Notes: generated from the sequence alone by a model not told the origin. Positions 52,109-62,869 are shown, counted from the stretch's first letter. The stretch: 64,000 nt of DNA from Polytrichum commune (GCA_950295325.1 OX485803.1:36287554-36351553), one strand, 5' to 3'. Made by a program: numbers and translations.

Positions 52109-52682
52109 CCCGTCCGCCCCCCCATCCGCCTCCGTTCCCAACCCCCGTTCGCCCCCGTTCCCCCCCGTCCGCTCCCGTTCCCTCTCCCGTCCGCTTCCCC
52201 CTCTCCCGTCCGCCCCCCCCCCCCCCCCGTCCGTCCGCTCCCCCGTCCGTTCCCCCGTCCGCCCCCCCGTCCGCCCCCCCCCCTCCCCCGTCCGTCCGCT
52301 CCCCCGTCCGCTCCCTTGTCCGCTCCCCCCCCCCCTCCGTCCGCTTCCCCGTCCGCCCCCCCGTCCGCTCCCCCTTCCGCTCCCCCGTCCGCTCCCCCCC
52401 CCTCCGTCCGCTTCCCCGTCCGCTCCCCCCCGTCCGTCCGCTCCGTCCGCTCCCCCCCGTCCGTCCGCTCCCCCGTCCGCTCCCCCCCGTCCGTCCGCTC
52501 CCCCGTCTGCTCCCTTGTCCGCTCCCCCCCCCCCCTCCGTCCGCTTCCCCGTCCGCTCCCCCCCGTCCGTCCGCTCCCTCATCCGCTCCCCCCCCTCCGT
52601 CCGCCCCCCCGTCCGGTCCCCCCCCTCCGTCCGCTCCCTGTCCGCTCCCCCCCCCCCCCCCCTTCCGTCCGCTCCCCCGTCC
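52109..52682 (+). repeat. C-rich minisatellite 1 (CGTCCGCTCCCC-type)
   Basis: About 570 bp made almost only of CGTCCGC joined by runs of C, with CTCCC and TTCCC variants. The + strand is C-rich. Long 'ORFs' through it are low-complexity artefacts. It lies about 250 bp upstream of the hAT transposase ATG, in the direction of transcription. Confidence 0.95.
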
Positions 52683-52930
52683 GATTCGAATACTATAAAT
52701 TGAGGGTTCAAGGTGCCATTTTTGCCTCCACTGACATAGTGTGTCTCAAGTCTTTTGATTCTCCTTTGAGGAGTGAGGATTGAATGCGTGAGACCCGAAT
52801 GCAGAGGATACTTTGTCCAATCTAGTGACTGTGAATTAGGGTTGCCCTTGTGGCACTCTTGAACAGGACCTAGTATGCGATCAAAGTTACTTGCTCTAAC
52901 TTGTTTGTATTTGCAGGTTTTGTTGAAGTC

Positions 52931-55900
52931 ATGCCACGCCGAAATGATGCATGGGATCATTGGTACGAGGATAAGGGGATGGTTCCCGGTAAATCACAAA
53001 GGCAGGTTAAATGTAGGTTTTGCCCGTTCGTCATATCTTACCGAGGAAATAGAATGTTGGCCCACCTTGGTTATAGACCTCCTGTAGGGGGTGCTTGTGA
53101 TGTTTCCACATGTAGGATGGTACCCCCGCATATTAGGGTCTTGTTTGAACATTGCGGAGGCATTGTGCCCTTACATGTAGGCATTGTAAATGAGGACTCT
53201 CCGGTGCCATATATTGTACCTCTGGAGCCTATTATAGCGGACTCCGTAATTAGTGAAACAGAGCCTTTGCTTATGTCCCAATCCACTCAACATTCTGATG
53301 TTGTGATATATGGCACACCTCCTCGTGAACTACGTCAACTCAACATAACGGAGGGGTTCAATGTGTCAACAAAACAACTCCTTGATAGAGCATGGGCAAC
53401 GGCTTTTTATGAAGCTAACATTCCTTTCAACATTGTGAGACATCCTGCATTTGTTCATGCTGTGCGTGAAACTGCCCGTCATCGAATGCCAACCTACACA
53501 CCACCATCGTACAATGCCATCCGTACGAAGTTGTTAACTGATAAAAAGGTTGACCTAGATAGGCAAGTGAAGGAGAAGATGGGGAATTCCGTTGAAAAAT
53601 ACGGTGTTACAATATGTTGTGATGGATGGGACAATGTGCAAAACCGACCTCTCCTAAACGTTCTCCAATGCGGCACAAAGGGAGATGTTTTCTTGGGTAC
53701 CATTGATACCACGGGAAATCACAAGGATCATGTATACGTTGCTGCTCAAATTCAACCATTTGTGGAAAAGGTTGGTCGACATAATGTGGTCCAGATTTGC
53801 ACCGACAATGCCCCAGTTATGGCCTCCGCTGCTCGCGACTTGATTCAAGCAAATCCCGATCTATATTTTCAAGGATGTGCTGCGCATTGCCTAGATCTCC
53901 TCTTAGAAGATTGGGGGAAAGAGGAATGGGTGAAAAAGTTGGTAAAAAAGGCGCGCCATATTTGTGTTTTTATCAAAAACCATCATGCTTCTCAAGCTAT
54001 ATTCCGGAGGTTGTCACCAAATCTCTCACTCCGCCTACCTGTAGAGACCCGTTTTGCAACGAACTTCATCATGATAGATCGTCTTCTTCAAGTACGCAAT
54101 GTTTTGGAAAGAATGGTGGTTGATGAGGATCGGCCTACTCTAATGCGTGATATGAGGAGGAGATCTCGTACCTCTTACATGAAGGGCTCTGCTGTGCGAA
54201 GCTTTATACGTTCTGATGGATTCTGGAACACGTGCGAAAATTTCTTGTATATGGTGATCCCGGTTGTTAAAGCTCTTCGTGTATTTGATGGCAAGGCGCC
54301 TGCAATGGGAATGGCTTGGAAGGTCATGCATGATTTACAAACCCATATTCGTGGATTCAGTAAACCTCCATTTCGCTTAAGCCCTGAGCTTGCTGCAAAT
54401 GCTATGCTAACGTTTCAAAATAGATGGAGGTTGATGTTGAATGATCTACATTGGGCTGGAGCGATGTTAAATCCGCTTCTACGTGGTTGGGCCCCACTCC
54501 ATGAGGATGAGAATTCGAGGACAATCCTAAATCGAGTTCTTCGCAGGCTTGCTCAAGATGAGGACACTTATGTCCAAATCCTCCACCAGTACCAAGATTT
54601 CCTTGAAAATCGAGGGCCTTTTGCTGATTCTACTGACCCGAGCGTGCATGCCGCACCTCTCCATGAATGGTGGGATGCAATGGGAGGTGGAGCTAAAGCC
54701 CTCCAAACAATAGCAAGACGTATCCTTGCACAAGTATGTTCCGCATCCGCATGTGAACGCAATTGGAGCATGTACTCATATGTTCACAACAAGAGTCGCA
54801 ATCGCTTAAAGCATAGTCGTGCCGAGGACCTCGTCTACATATATACCAATAGTAGGCTCATTCGACATCGGAGGGGCCCAAGACCTGCGCAATGGTACGA
54901 ATTGAATGAGGTCCATTCTGACGATGACCTTGACGAAGAAGATGACAACGAAGATGACGTGGATCCAAATGATAGTGCCGGAAATGATGATGACAACAAT
55001 GTTGATGACATCGACTTTGATTTGGATGACCTCAATTCTGAGAATCATGATTCAGAAGATGAGGATGGCAATGGTAGTGATGGAAACCTTGGGGTGTTTG
55101 ATTTTGATGAACCGGATGTCCCCCAACATAACGACAGAATGCATGACGATCATGAGGGGTCTATTGGAGGACCGCCTTTTGAAACTCTCCACATTGGACA
55201 AGGGTTTCGCCCTGCCCATAATGTTGCTATGGGGGCAAGTGAGAATGTAGGAATTGAAGTAGATTCCTTGCAACCTCGGAGCGATTCTCTTTCTTTTGGT
55301 GAAGGTGACAATGTACTACCCGCAAATGAGCCAACGCACGTTCAACAGGATCCATTTCCAGCCCGAGTACATTCTGAATCCATGGACGCCTCCCTCATAT
55401 CCAACCATCGTATAGAAGATCAAATGCTCAATGTTCCTGAAATACCTACAACTCGATTCCGTGCTCTTCAAAGAACTGCATCAACCTCTACGGTGCAAGT
55501 GCATGCACAAGGTCAACGTCGTCCTCTCACTCGAAGTATTGCCAATACTTCTAGATTGGGTGTTTCACGTGCAACTGCGGTGGGTGCTACTTTGGTTGCT
55601 ATACACAATGTTTCAAGAAATGTTACTACAGAGGCGCCACGTCGTCATTCTGTTCGTCGACATGTTGTTGAGAACATACCAATTGCAATTCCATCCGCAT
55701 CAGTTTCACTTCCACACAGTCAATCCAATGGAACATGTGGCCTTGGAGTTGGAGGCGGAAGTACAACGGGGGATGTTTTTATAGATGGAAGTAGAGATGA
55801 AGTGCACTCAAGTCGTGGTACGGGTGGAGGGCGTCAGAGAACTACGAGAGGTGTCAAACGTACTAGGAAGAGGTATCAGGGAAGATCGCTTCCGTTTACT

Positions 55901-56128
55901 GCTGAAGACTACAATGAAGATGAGGGTAGACCACATCTAGATGAAAATGGCATACAGGATGCAGAGGGCTCCCGGCCGACCAAGAAGATAATTTTCTCAC
56001 AACGTGACCGAGAGTTGCATCTTCGGAGCGCGACTCCCCAAACGGATGATGATTGCAGCACAGACGAGTCTGAAGAGGACCCAAGATGTGTCGAAGCAAA
56101 TGATCCCACAGTACGGATTCGAACGTAA
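52931..56128 (+). CDS. hAT-superfamily transposase (BED finger, DUF659, hAT C-terminal dimerisation)
   Basis: A single uninterrupted exon of 1065 codons. Near the N-terminus a BED-type zinc finger has Cys28, Cys31 and His45, with Cys56/Cys61 as the possible last ligand. The RNase H-like core shows CCDGWDN (Asp231), TDNAPVM (Asp292), GCAAHCLDLLLEDW, and CERNWSMYS (Cys608, Glu609) with a preceding WW, so the D-D-E triad is complete. The hAT dimerisation region follows. After about residue 650 come an unusual Asp/Glu-rich block (DDDLDEEDDNEDDVD) and a long Arg-rich tail (GVKRTRKRYQGR), together about 400 residues, beyond the usual end of hAT transposases. An earlier in-frame GTG at 52901 has no support; the ATG at 52931 begins MPRRNDAWDHW, a typical BED start. 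With no stops or shifts it could be active or domesticated. Confidence 0.92.
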   Translation: MPRRNDAWDHWYEDKGMVPGKSQRQVKCRFCPFVISYRGNRMLAHLGYRPPVGGACDVSTCRMVPPHIRVLFEHCGGIVPLHVGIVNEDSPVPYIVPLEPIIADSVISETEPLLMSQSTQHSDVVIYGTPPRELRQLNITEGFNVSTKQLLDRAWATAFYEANIPFNIVRHPAFVHAVRETARHRMPTYTPPSYNAIRTKLLTDKKVDLDRQVKEKMGNSVEKYGVTICCDGWDNVQNRPLLNVLQCGTKGDVFLGTIDTTGNHKDHVYVAAQIQPFVEKVGRHNVVQICTDNAPVMASAARDLIQANPDLYFQGCAAHCLDLLLEDWGKEEWVKKLVKKARHICVFIKNHHASQAIFRRLSPNLSLRLPVETRFATNFIMIDRLLQVRNVLERMVVDEDRPTLMRDMRRRSRTSYMKGSAVRSFIRSDGFWNTCENFLYMVIPVVKALRVFDGKAPAMGMAWKVMHDLQTHIRGFSKPPFRLSPELAANAMLTFQNRWRLMLNDLHWAGAMLNPLLRGWAPLHEDENSRTILNRVLRRLAQDEDTYVQILHQYQDFLENRGPFADSTDPSVHAAPLHEWWDAMGGGAKALQTIARRILAQVCSASACERNWSMYSYVHNKSRNRLKHSRAEDLVYIYTNSRLIRHRRGPRPAQWYELNEVHSDDDLDEEDDNEDDVDPNDSAGNDDDNNVDDIDFDLDDLNSENHDSEDEDGNGSDGNLGVFDFDEPDVPQHNDRMHDDHEGSIGGPPFETLHIGQGFRPAHNVAMGASENVGIEVDSLQPRSDSLSFGEGDNVLPANEPTHVQQDPFPARVHSESMDASLISNHRIEDQMLNVPEIPTTRFRALQRTASTSTVQVHAQGQRRPLTRSIANTSRLGVSRATAVGATLVAIHNVSRNVTTEAPRRHSVRRHVVENIPIAIPSASVSLPHSQSNGTCGLGVGGGSTTGDVFIDGSRDEVHSSRGTGGGRQRTTRGVKRTRKRYQGRSLPFTAEDYNEDEGRPHLDENGIQDAEGSRPTKKIIFSQRDRELHLRSATPQTDDDCSTDESEEDPRCVEANDPTVRIRT

Positions 56129-56827
56129 TGGTTTTGCACAAATGTGGTATTTCGGTGCTCCCACGTACTCCCATAATTTATTACTTACGTCAAAATTGAT
56201 ACAAGTTACAACCGAAGGGCCTTCGGTAAGACATTTAGACCACAAAGCGAACGTTACCTTCGAAGTTGTAACATTTTATTATAGTAATAAAATTATTTAT
56301 TGCATGTTTTTTAAAATTTTGAAAATACAATATGGTTGTCAATTTAGCATTGCAATTAATCTCCAATAACATGTTATGCCTTTATTAATTACTATTTTGT
56401 ATAATTCTTACTGTGAATGGAGTTTTATGTTTATTTATTGAGCTTCTTAAAGAATATGCTTTTATAAATATTGCAATCCCATATTGCTCGATTGTACATG
56501 TTTCGTTGGTGACATCCTCTTTTTGAGGACCTTTCTATCCGTTTTATATAATTATATCTTTATGTGGTATTCAATATTGACTATGTAGTCAATAGTACTT
56601 TTGGTTAGACTATCATATGAATTACTAATATTCAAGTAAGTTTTTAAAAGTTTCAAATAACATTAAAACATGTGGCATCCATATGTTATCTTTTACAGGA
56701 TCTTAGAAATGACAACTTGTCGGTAAATCCTCTTTATATTACATATACTTTGAACATGAAATATGTTCATTGTGTCCAAAGTCTTCATCCGTTCCTATAC
56801 AACTTCCTAAACATGGTACAAAAATGC
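56129..56827. other. tail-to-tail spacer between hAT transposase and RING-like gene
   Basis: 700 bp of AT-rich sequence holding the 3' ends of both converging genes. No ORF of note. Confidence 0.55.
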
Positions 56828-59126
56828 CTAATCCGAATCTGAATCGAGGTCTATTCTAGCTGAAGTAGATCTTCGTCGTGCTCGTGATGATTCCCCCGCT
56901 TCCATGCTTCGCGTTGTTCCACGGGTGAGGTATGGACGACTACCAAGAGACAATAGAACGGCATTACGTGGTCTAGGCCCACCATTTAGCCATCTCAATA
57001 CCACATCATCCGCAACTCTATGCAAGAGTGCATCAATTGCAGCCAACTGCAGCCTGTTCTTGTGGTACCCCACCTCTAACTGCAATTCATATCTCGGATC
57101 CCGTTCCGTAGGCATGTCATCTGCATCTTCTTCCAAATCATGCTCCGATACTGATTCGAGACCTGCTGCATTGTACCAAGGAGGATGAATGCCTCTCTTT
57201 AATTGTCTGCTGGTTGAATCCCAATGCCATTCAAGAGTTTGGTACAAAAATCTTTTCAAGCCATGATCGGGGGGCTTGTTGGGATACAACTCGTCTGCAA
57301 CATACAAAATTTGACGTGCATTCCGTGTCCAGTCGCCATCTCTGTTATCGTGCCATAGCTCAACCTTGGCACAATTGTATAACCAACTCCACTCAACATT
57401 CTCCCCATCAAACTCTTGAAGATCGAAGGGAAAGTCCCATGGCTTTAATACCCAGTCGTTAGGCATGTAATTCCGAAGGCCAAATTGGAGGTACAAACGA
57501 GGGTGGAAGGGTGATCTGCAATGAGGACATTGGCGTTTCTTGATCATATTCCCTATTAGACATTGTGGATTGGGCCCCACATGATCCAACTTGATAGCAT
57601 CCCTCTGGGCCAAATGGACATTGGCAAATCGCACATGCGGTTCCGTCGAAGACCATTGTATGTGGATTTGGCCATAACAACTCACCCCTCATGCGGAATG
57701 GATATTCATACACTTGGGTCACATACCAATGGTGATCTGGGTCGGTCACTTGACGCCAATCGATGCTCCCGCTTGGCAATGTCCACTCATTATCCCTATC
57801 CCACCTACTAGGGTACATCTGCTCATCTTCTGGCCATGACGTGAGCATCATATTCCGCATTCTTTGATTGCGGTTCCATTCTTTCTGGATGCTCTCAAAC
57901 TCAGCTTCAAATTGATGAGCATTGGCCATAGCAAGCAATGTGTTTGTCCTCATATTTTTGCGCTCCACAATCGCATCCAACAGAAATTTCTTCAACCTTG
58001 CATTCTGCTCCTCCAGTCCGCCAATCTTGGCTTCGTGATCAACAACCACTTCATTGACCACTTGAAGTTGTTGTTGCATGTCCACCACCTCCTTTTGCAA
58101 AGCCTCCATCTTTCCTCGCATTACTTCATTCCTCATACATACCTCCAGAGCTTGTGACTTTGCAATCTTGGCCTCCTGTAAAGCTGCGTCCCTCTCTGCT
58201 TCCAAAGACTGAAGGTTAATTGGTGTACTACTTGAACTGCTAGCCTCCCCCATCGTAAGTGTTGCAACTCGATTTTCCAACTCGAAAATCATCGTTTTAT
58301 AGTCACGAATTTCCAACGCGTGTTGCTTACGCAATTCCTCCATTCTGCTCTCCGTCGGGTCCGCTCCATGTTCACCAAGGTTTACCTCGTCTAGGACCTC
58401 GTTAACCACGTCGTTGATGAGGTTGTTGACCTTGATATTTGCCTCCATGCCCTCATCCATATGCTCAAACGCCTCCTCGATGGCCATCTCCACGTCATTG
58501 GCTGGTCGTTTACGATTACGTGGCTTTTTTGGTTCCCGACCCTCTGGAATTGGGGCCCCAGGCTCGTCCACTAGTCGAGGATTCCTCCTGAACCACTCCG
58601 GAACGGGAGTGTATGGAATATCTGGAACTGTGCATTTAGTGAATGCAATTCCAATACCCCCAAATTTTTGACCATGCAGGGTAGCCAAACTTGACCAATC
58701 CACCCTAACTCGCAACACGTGCTCCGCATACATCATACACGCCACCGACTTTGGAATTGCACTCTTGGGCCATCTATCCAAATTGGAGATACTTCTAAGT
58801 ATTGTTAGGAATCTCCATTTTGCCTCCACGTCATCAAGCTGCATATAACTCGCACTGATGGCCTTGCAGTGTCGCTCGTGACAAGGTCTTGGCCACAACC
58901 GATCAAAGTGAGGGAAGCCCACGTACTGCATTGCAGTCTTCACTGACCACGGTTGTGGTACATTCTCCCAACCTGCCCTGGCTTTTTGGGTGTTGTCATC
59001 ATAAACATCCCACTCCAACCCAACGGCTTTGCGTACATGTGATCTGTGACAACCTGATCCCCCACTTGCCATGTCTCCAGATCCTCCACTTGCACTTGCC
59101 ATGTCTCCAGATCCTCCACTTGCCAT
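56828..59126 (-). pseudogene. coiled-coil / RING-like protein gene paired with the hAT transposase, one frameshift
   Basis: Reading from ATG 59126, the protein starts with a short DMASGGSG repeat. A globular region follows (RAGWENVPQPWSVKTAMQYV and onwards), then a Lys/Arg-rich patch (REPKKPRNRKRP) and about 170 residues of heptad-like coiled coil (roughly 300-430). Near the end of this frame a zinc-binding pattern begins: CAICQCPFGPEGCYQVGSCG. The +1-shifted frame overlapping at about 57459-57685 supplies the rest, CLIGNMIKKRQCPHCRSPFH, and runs on about 230 residues to TAG at 56828 with acidic and RRRSTSAR ends. Together these make one RING-like treble-cleft finger split by a frameshift near 57580-57610. 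Apart from that break it is open. Function is unknown; RING fingers often act in ubiquitin ligases. Confidence 0.7.
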
Positions 59127-59156
59127 GTCTGGAAATCCTTCACTTGCCGGATCCAC

Positions 59157-59584
59157 CCAAATTGTAGTTTCTAATTCTAATCTAGAACTCTAATTTTTAA
59201 ATTACTAATTGCACTTCATAATAGTGCTACAAAACATCCAAGCATACACTTCAAAATAGTGTTGCTGTGGAATTAGTTCAAAAATGTCGTTAAAAATTAA
59301 AGTACAAAAATTCAGCACACCCTTCAAGCACCCCGCTACCAGCGCTCACGCAGAGGCCAGTTGACTGGGCTCATCACAAGGAATATGCCACGTCACAAGG
59401 GAACGGGTCCACGTGGATTACACCCACAAACAGGTCAGTAAAAAAAATATAAAAGGATCCCAAAAAAGGGATCCTTAACTCCTCCGAGCACCCCGCTAAA
59501 CCCCGCACTCTGTAGTAGAGGAGGGTCGTCCGGGCGCCCACAAGGAGTGGAGTGGGGTATGTAAGTGGTCCCCTCCACTTATAT
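59157..59584. other. upstream region of the RING-like gene, with a short direct repeat
   Basis: No gene. The phrase GAGCACCCCGCTA (first copy AAGCACCCCGCTA) occurs near 59325 and again near 59487, each followed by C-rich text. A GGATCC(C)AAAAAAGGGATCC hairpin lies near 59456-59474. It leads into C-rich minisatellite 2. Confidence 0.55.
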
Positions 59585-60210
59585 ACCCCTCCATCCGCTC
59601 CCCGTTCCCTCCCGTCCGCGCCCGTTCCCCTCCCAGTCCGCGCCCGTTCCCCTCCCAGTCCGCACCCGTTCCCCTACGTCCGCCCCCCGCGTTCCCCTCC
59701 AGTCCGCACCCGTTCCCTCCCAGTCCGCGCCCGTTCCCCTCCCAGTCCGCACCCGTTCCTGCCCCCGTCCGCACTCGTTCCCCTACGTCCGCCCCCCGCG
59801 TTCCCCTCCAGTCCGCACCCGTTCCCTACCAGTCCGCGCCCGCGTTCCCCCCAGTCCGCACCTGTTCCCTCCCGTCCGCGCCCGTTCCCCGCCAGTCCGC
59901 ACCCGTTCCCCTACGTCCGCCCCCCGCGTTCCCCCCAGTCCGCACCCGTTCCCTCCCGTCCGCCCCCTCGTTCCCTACGTCCGCCCCCTCGTTCCCTACG
60001 TCCGCTCCCCTCAGTCCGCTCCCGCGTTCCCCCCGTCCGCTCCAACCCGCCCCCCCCCCTTCCGCTCCCCCCCGTCCGCTCCCCCCCGTCCGCTCCATGT
60101 TCCCTTACGTCCGCTCCAACGTTCCTATAAGTCCGCCCCATGTTCCCCTACGTCCGCTTTAGAGTTCCCCTGCGTCCGCTCTAGCGTTCCCATACGTCCG
60201 CTCCCGAGTT
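59585..60210 (+). repeat. C-rich minisatellite 2 (TCCCCTCCCAGTCCGC-type)
   Basis: About 625 bp of units containing GTCCGC(A/G)CCCGTTCCC. The + strand is C-rich, as in minisatellite 1, and the first 60 bases resemble the start of that array (CCATCCGC, CGTTCCC, CCCGTCCGC). It lies upstream of the minus-strand RING-like gene and downstream of the small acidic ORF. Open frames through it are artefacts. Units near the right end decay towards CGTCCGCTCTAGCGTTCC. Confidence 0.93.
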
Positions 60211-60667
60211 CCTTTGAATCTGCATTTTTTAACTTTTTTTGGAAGTTTGGACATAGTCTCGGTTTTTTGGCTCTCAAAAATTCATATAAAGTCCAAAAAA
60301 TGATTTCTTGGTATCCATGGATAGGTAATGAAGTCCTCTACATGAATATGCAATAATATTTCTACTGCACATTCCCGCGTCCCCCCATCCGCACCCCATC
60401 TAACTTAGGCCCTTTGCAAATAATATATGTGACACTAAATATCATTACCGGTGTACTTATCCACACAAAACTAATGAAGGATCCCTCAAGCAACAAAGTA
60501 ACCAATATAGTATGATGACCAACAAATTATCACCCCTATGGAGACAACGATGTACAAGTAATAACTTTATTATTGCGACGACGGTACAAATGCCCTTTAT
60601 AAATCACATACATGAACAAACCATGCACGATTTAATATTCCACTTCATTCCATCAACTTGACTTCCG
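60211..60667. other. spacer, no gene recognised
   Basis: AT-rich, with one isolated CCCCCCATCCGC fragment near 60380 that recalls the two minisatellites. Confidence 0.5.
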
Positions 60668-61228
60668 TCATGGCAACCTCGTAGATGCTTGTGGCTTCCG
60701 TCGAGGGTCCATTTTTGGGAGAGGATTCAGTCGAAGTAAATCAACATAGCTAATCGTTCGGTCTTTCATCCGTTCCTTCAATGGTAGCCGATGAGGCGAT
60801 AATCCTTTCTTCTTCTTACGAAAATGCAAAGTCCTTGAAGATTCTTCCGCTACCTTGACATCTTCAATGTCGATTGAAGTCTCCTCCACATCCACATCCC
60901 CGGGCTTCTCCAAAATATCCGCACACAAATCAATCAGATCATTTAGATCTCCACCCACGCATTGTGTGTTGTCATTCTCCACCGCATCGATCTCAAAGTT
61001 GTCCGCATATCGTCGTTGGTCCTCCTCCGCCATCATCCTCCAAGCTTGTGTAGATTGTGAGAAGAGAGTCATGACATACTCATCACGAAATCGATCCCTA
61101 GTACATCTCTCATCTCTCTCACGCTCGGTTGATGGATTGAATGGAATATCGGGTTCACCTAAATTTTCTATCTCCTCATCACATCCTAGACCCTCAAACA
61201 TGTCTCTCTTCTCTCCCATCCTATCCAT
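60668..61228 (-). CDS. small acidic/basic hypothetical protein
   Basis: An uninterrupted 186-codon frame starting at an ATG (61228) in good context, MDRMGEKRDMFEGLG. The N-terminal two thirds are rich in Asp/Glu (NFEIDAVENDN, LIDLCADILEKPGDVDVEE); the C-terminal third is basic (HFRKKKKGLSPHRLPLKERM). I recognise no family. It has the same orientation as the neighbouring RING-like gene and lies between C-rich minisatellite 2 and the ~80-bp tandem repeat, so it may belong to the same element. It may also be one exon of a larger spliced gene. The open length and biased composition make coding likely but not certain. Confidence 0.5.
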   Translation of the reverse strand: MDRMGEKRDMFEGLGCDEEIENLGEPDIPFNPSTERERDERCTRDRFRDEYVMTLFSQSTQAWRMMAEEDQRRYADNFEIDAVENDNTQCVGGDLNDLIDLCADILEKPGDVDVEETSIDIEDVKVAEESSRTLHFRKKKKGLSPHRLPLKERMKDRTISYVDLLRLNPLPKMDPRRKPQASTRLP

Positions 61229-61479
61229 GATACTCTACCCTCGTTATATGTATGAGTCTAAATGCTCTACTTATATATTGAGCTCAAAGGACTTTATGAA
61301 ATATAAAATATTTGATGTAATCCAAGATGTAGAGGATCCAATTCTCGTTGGTAGGATAAAGACAACACAATAGGAATAAAAAGAAAGTTGGTGAAGTCAA
61401 AAAGTTAGTTGCACTTTTTGAAAAAGTCCCCCGACACCCGCATTGGAAACCTCTTTGAAGCTTCTATATTTGATGGATT

Positions 61480-61773
61480 GTCCTTTCATTCAACAATTCA
61501 CATATTTGAGCTTCAACCTTAGTGGTTGTATAGTTTCACAACCCACACGCATTCAAATGTCATATTAATTCAACAAAATACATATTTGTGCTTCAACCTT
61601 TGTGGTCCATATGGTTTCACAACGCATATTAGGCATCCGAATGCCATCTTCATTCAACGATTCACATATTTGAGCTTCAACCTTAGTGGTTCGTATGGTT
61701 TCACAACCCACACGCATCCCCTTGCCCTTTCATTCGACAATTCACATATTTGTGCTTCAACCTTTGTGGTTCA
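61480..61773. repeat. tandem repeat of about 80 bp, ~3.6 copies
   Basis: The phrase CACATATTTGAGCTTCAACC (or CATATTTGTGCTTCAACC) recurs at about 61499, 61578, 61663 and 61742, each followed by TTAGTGGTT or TTTGTGGTT and GTTTCACAAC. The array lies upstream of the minus-strand small ORF and runs straight into telomere-like repeats. Confidence 0.9.
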
Positions 61774-61811
61774 TAAACCCTAAACTCTAAACCCCTAAAC
61801 CCTAAACCCTA
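61774..61811. repeat. telomere-like (CCCTAAA) tract
   Basis: About five degenerate-to-perfect units of AAACCCT, ending the 80-bp tandem array. Interstitial tracts of this plant telomere motif also occur at 37186, 48663 and 49123. Confidence 0.9.
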
Positions 61812-62149
61812 CGTCATTCCAAATTGCTACCACATATGTGCTGTTGTTTTGTTCTCTCACTCATGTAGAAGTGTTTCCATATATGGTTTGGGGGTTTAGG
61901 TTCCCAGTTTTCCAACGAACCCACCCGCTTTTTTTTTACGATGCCTACAACGAAAGTTAAACGTTCGCAAATCGCGATGACTACTTCAAGTTGGCACAAT
62001 CTCTACTTAGACATATAACTTATGGTATACATTGGGGTTTTTAGAAGGGGTCATGAACGCACGTGATTCTCAAACATAATGTAGAGTGCATCCCCCGAGT
62101 TCCTATAGGCTTCATAAAGATATCTTACCAACACCTTACACAAATTAGA
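61812..62149. other. intergenic, no gene recognised
   Basis: No supported ORF or RNA gene seen. Confidence 0.45.
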
Positions 62150-62240
62150 ACATTCTAGAAAAACAAATTAATATGGTCCATATTGATATTAAACTAGGGA
62201 TTTGGTGTGGGCTTAAATTTAATGTGGCCCACATTAGTGA
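62150..62240. repeat. dispersed repeat family C, copy 2 (reverse)
   Basis: Reverse complement resembles 41500-41590: CCCACACCAAATC(C/T)CTAG followed by TTTAATATCA and TTTTCTAGAA/TTTTCTAGGAA. Confidence 0.55.
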
Positions 62241-62869
62241 TCATTTGGGGGGGGTGCACTATACTAAATCCGTATGAGTATATGTGAGTGCACAAAAGAG
62301 GTATTGATTTGAACTTTGTTGTATTATGTATTATTCTTCACAAAATTATAAGTTGTAGTTATGTAAATATATAGAATAATTTAAAAAAATATACAACATC
62401 TCTACTAACTTGTATGGTAGTGTCATTAGATTTTATAGAATAAGGTTTATTTTATTTTAGTATTGGCTTAAACTGGTACATAAAAAGAACCAACCACAAG
62501 TGAACATACGATCTTACATATCATTTGATGGTAGACTTCAAAACAATAATTGCATTAGCTTTTATGACATGTATTACAAATCAGAGTATGGGAGGATTGA
62601 ATGGAAACAGATGCTTAGGGACTTGGAAAAAGCCCCGGACGTGGCCTACCATGACATTCTTAACAAATTTGATTTGATTTGGGGGGTCAAAGGTCTTATT
62701 GTGACCCGTAGCAACTTAGTCCCTACTTGGAAGGATAGGCCTCAAATGAGCATTATTTCTAGATTTCCACTTAGGCTGCGCTGTTTCGGCTGGGTTGGTT
62801 GTATTTTCAATTTGTGCCAAAAAAAGAATAAGACATGTATTGCAAATATAAGGGCCGGTTCACAATATG
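62241..62869. other. intergenic, one unsupported open frame
   Basis: A frame of 168 codons begins at 62500 and runs to 63006, but has no recognised domain and runs into repeats. It is not annotated as a gene. Confidence 0.4.

Noticed and set aside
52058-52960. Long Pro/Arg/Ser-rich (+) and Gly/Arg-rich (-) open frames
   Set aside because: They are read through C-rich minisatellite 1, and the low-complexity translation follows the repeat unit in every frame.
59496-60356. Several overlapping Pro/Ser/Arg- and Gly/Arg-rich open frames
   Set aside because: Same artefact, read through C-rich minisatellite 2.
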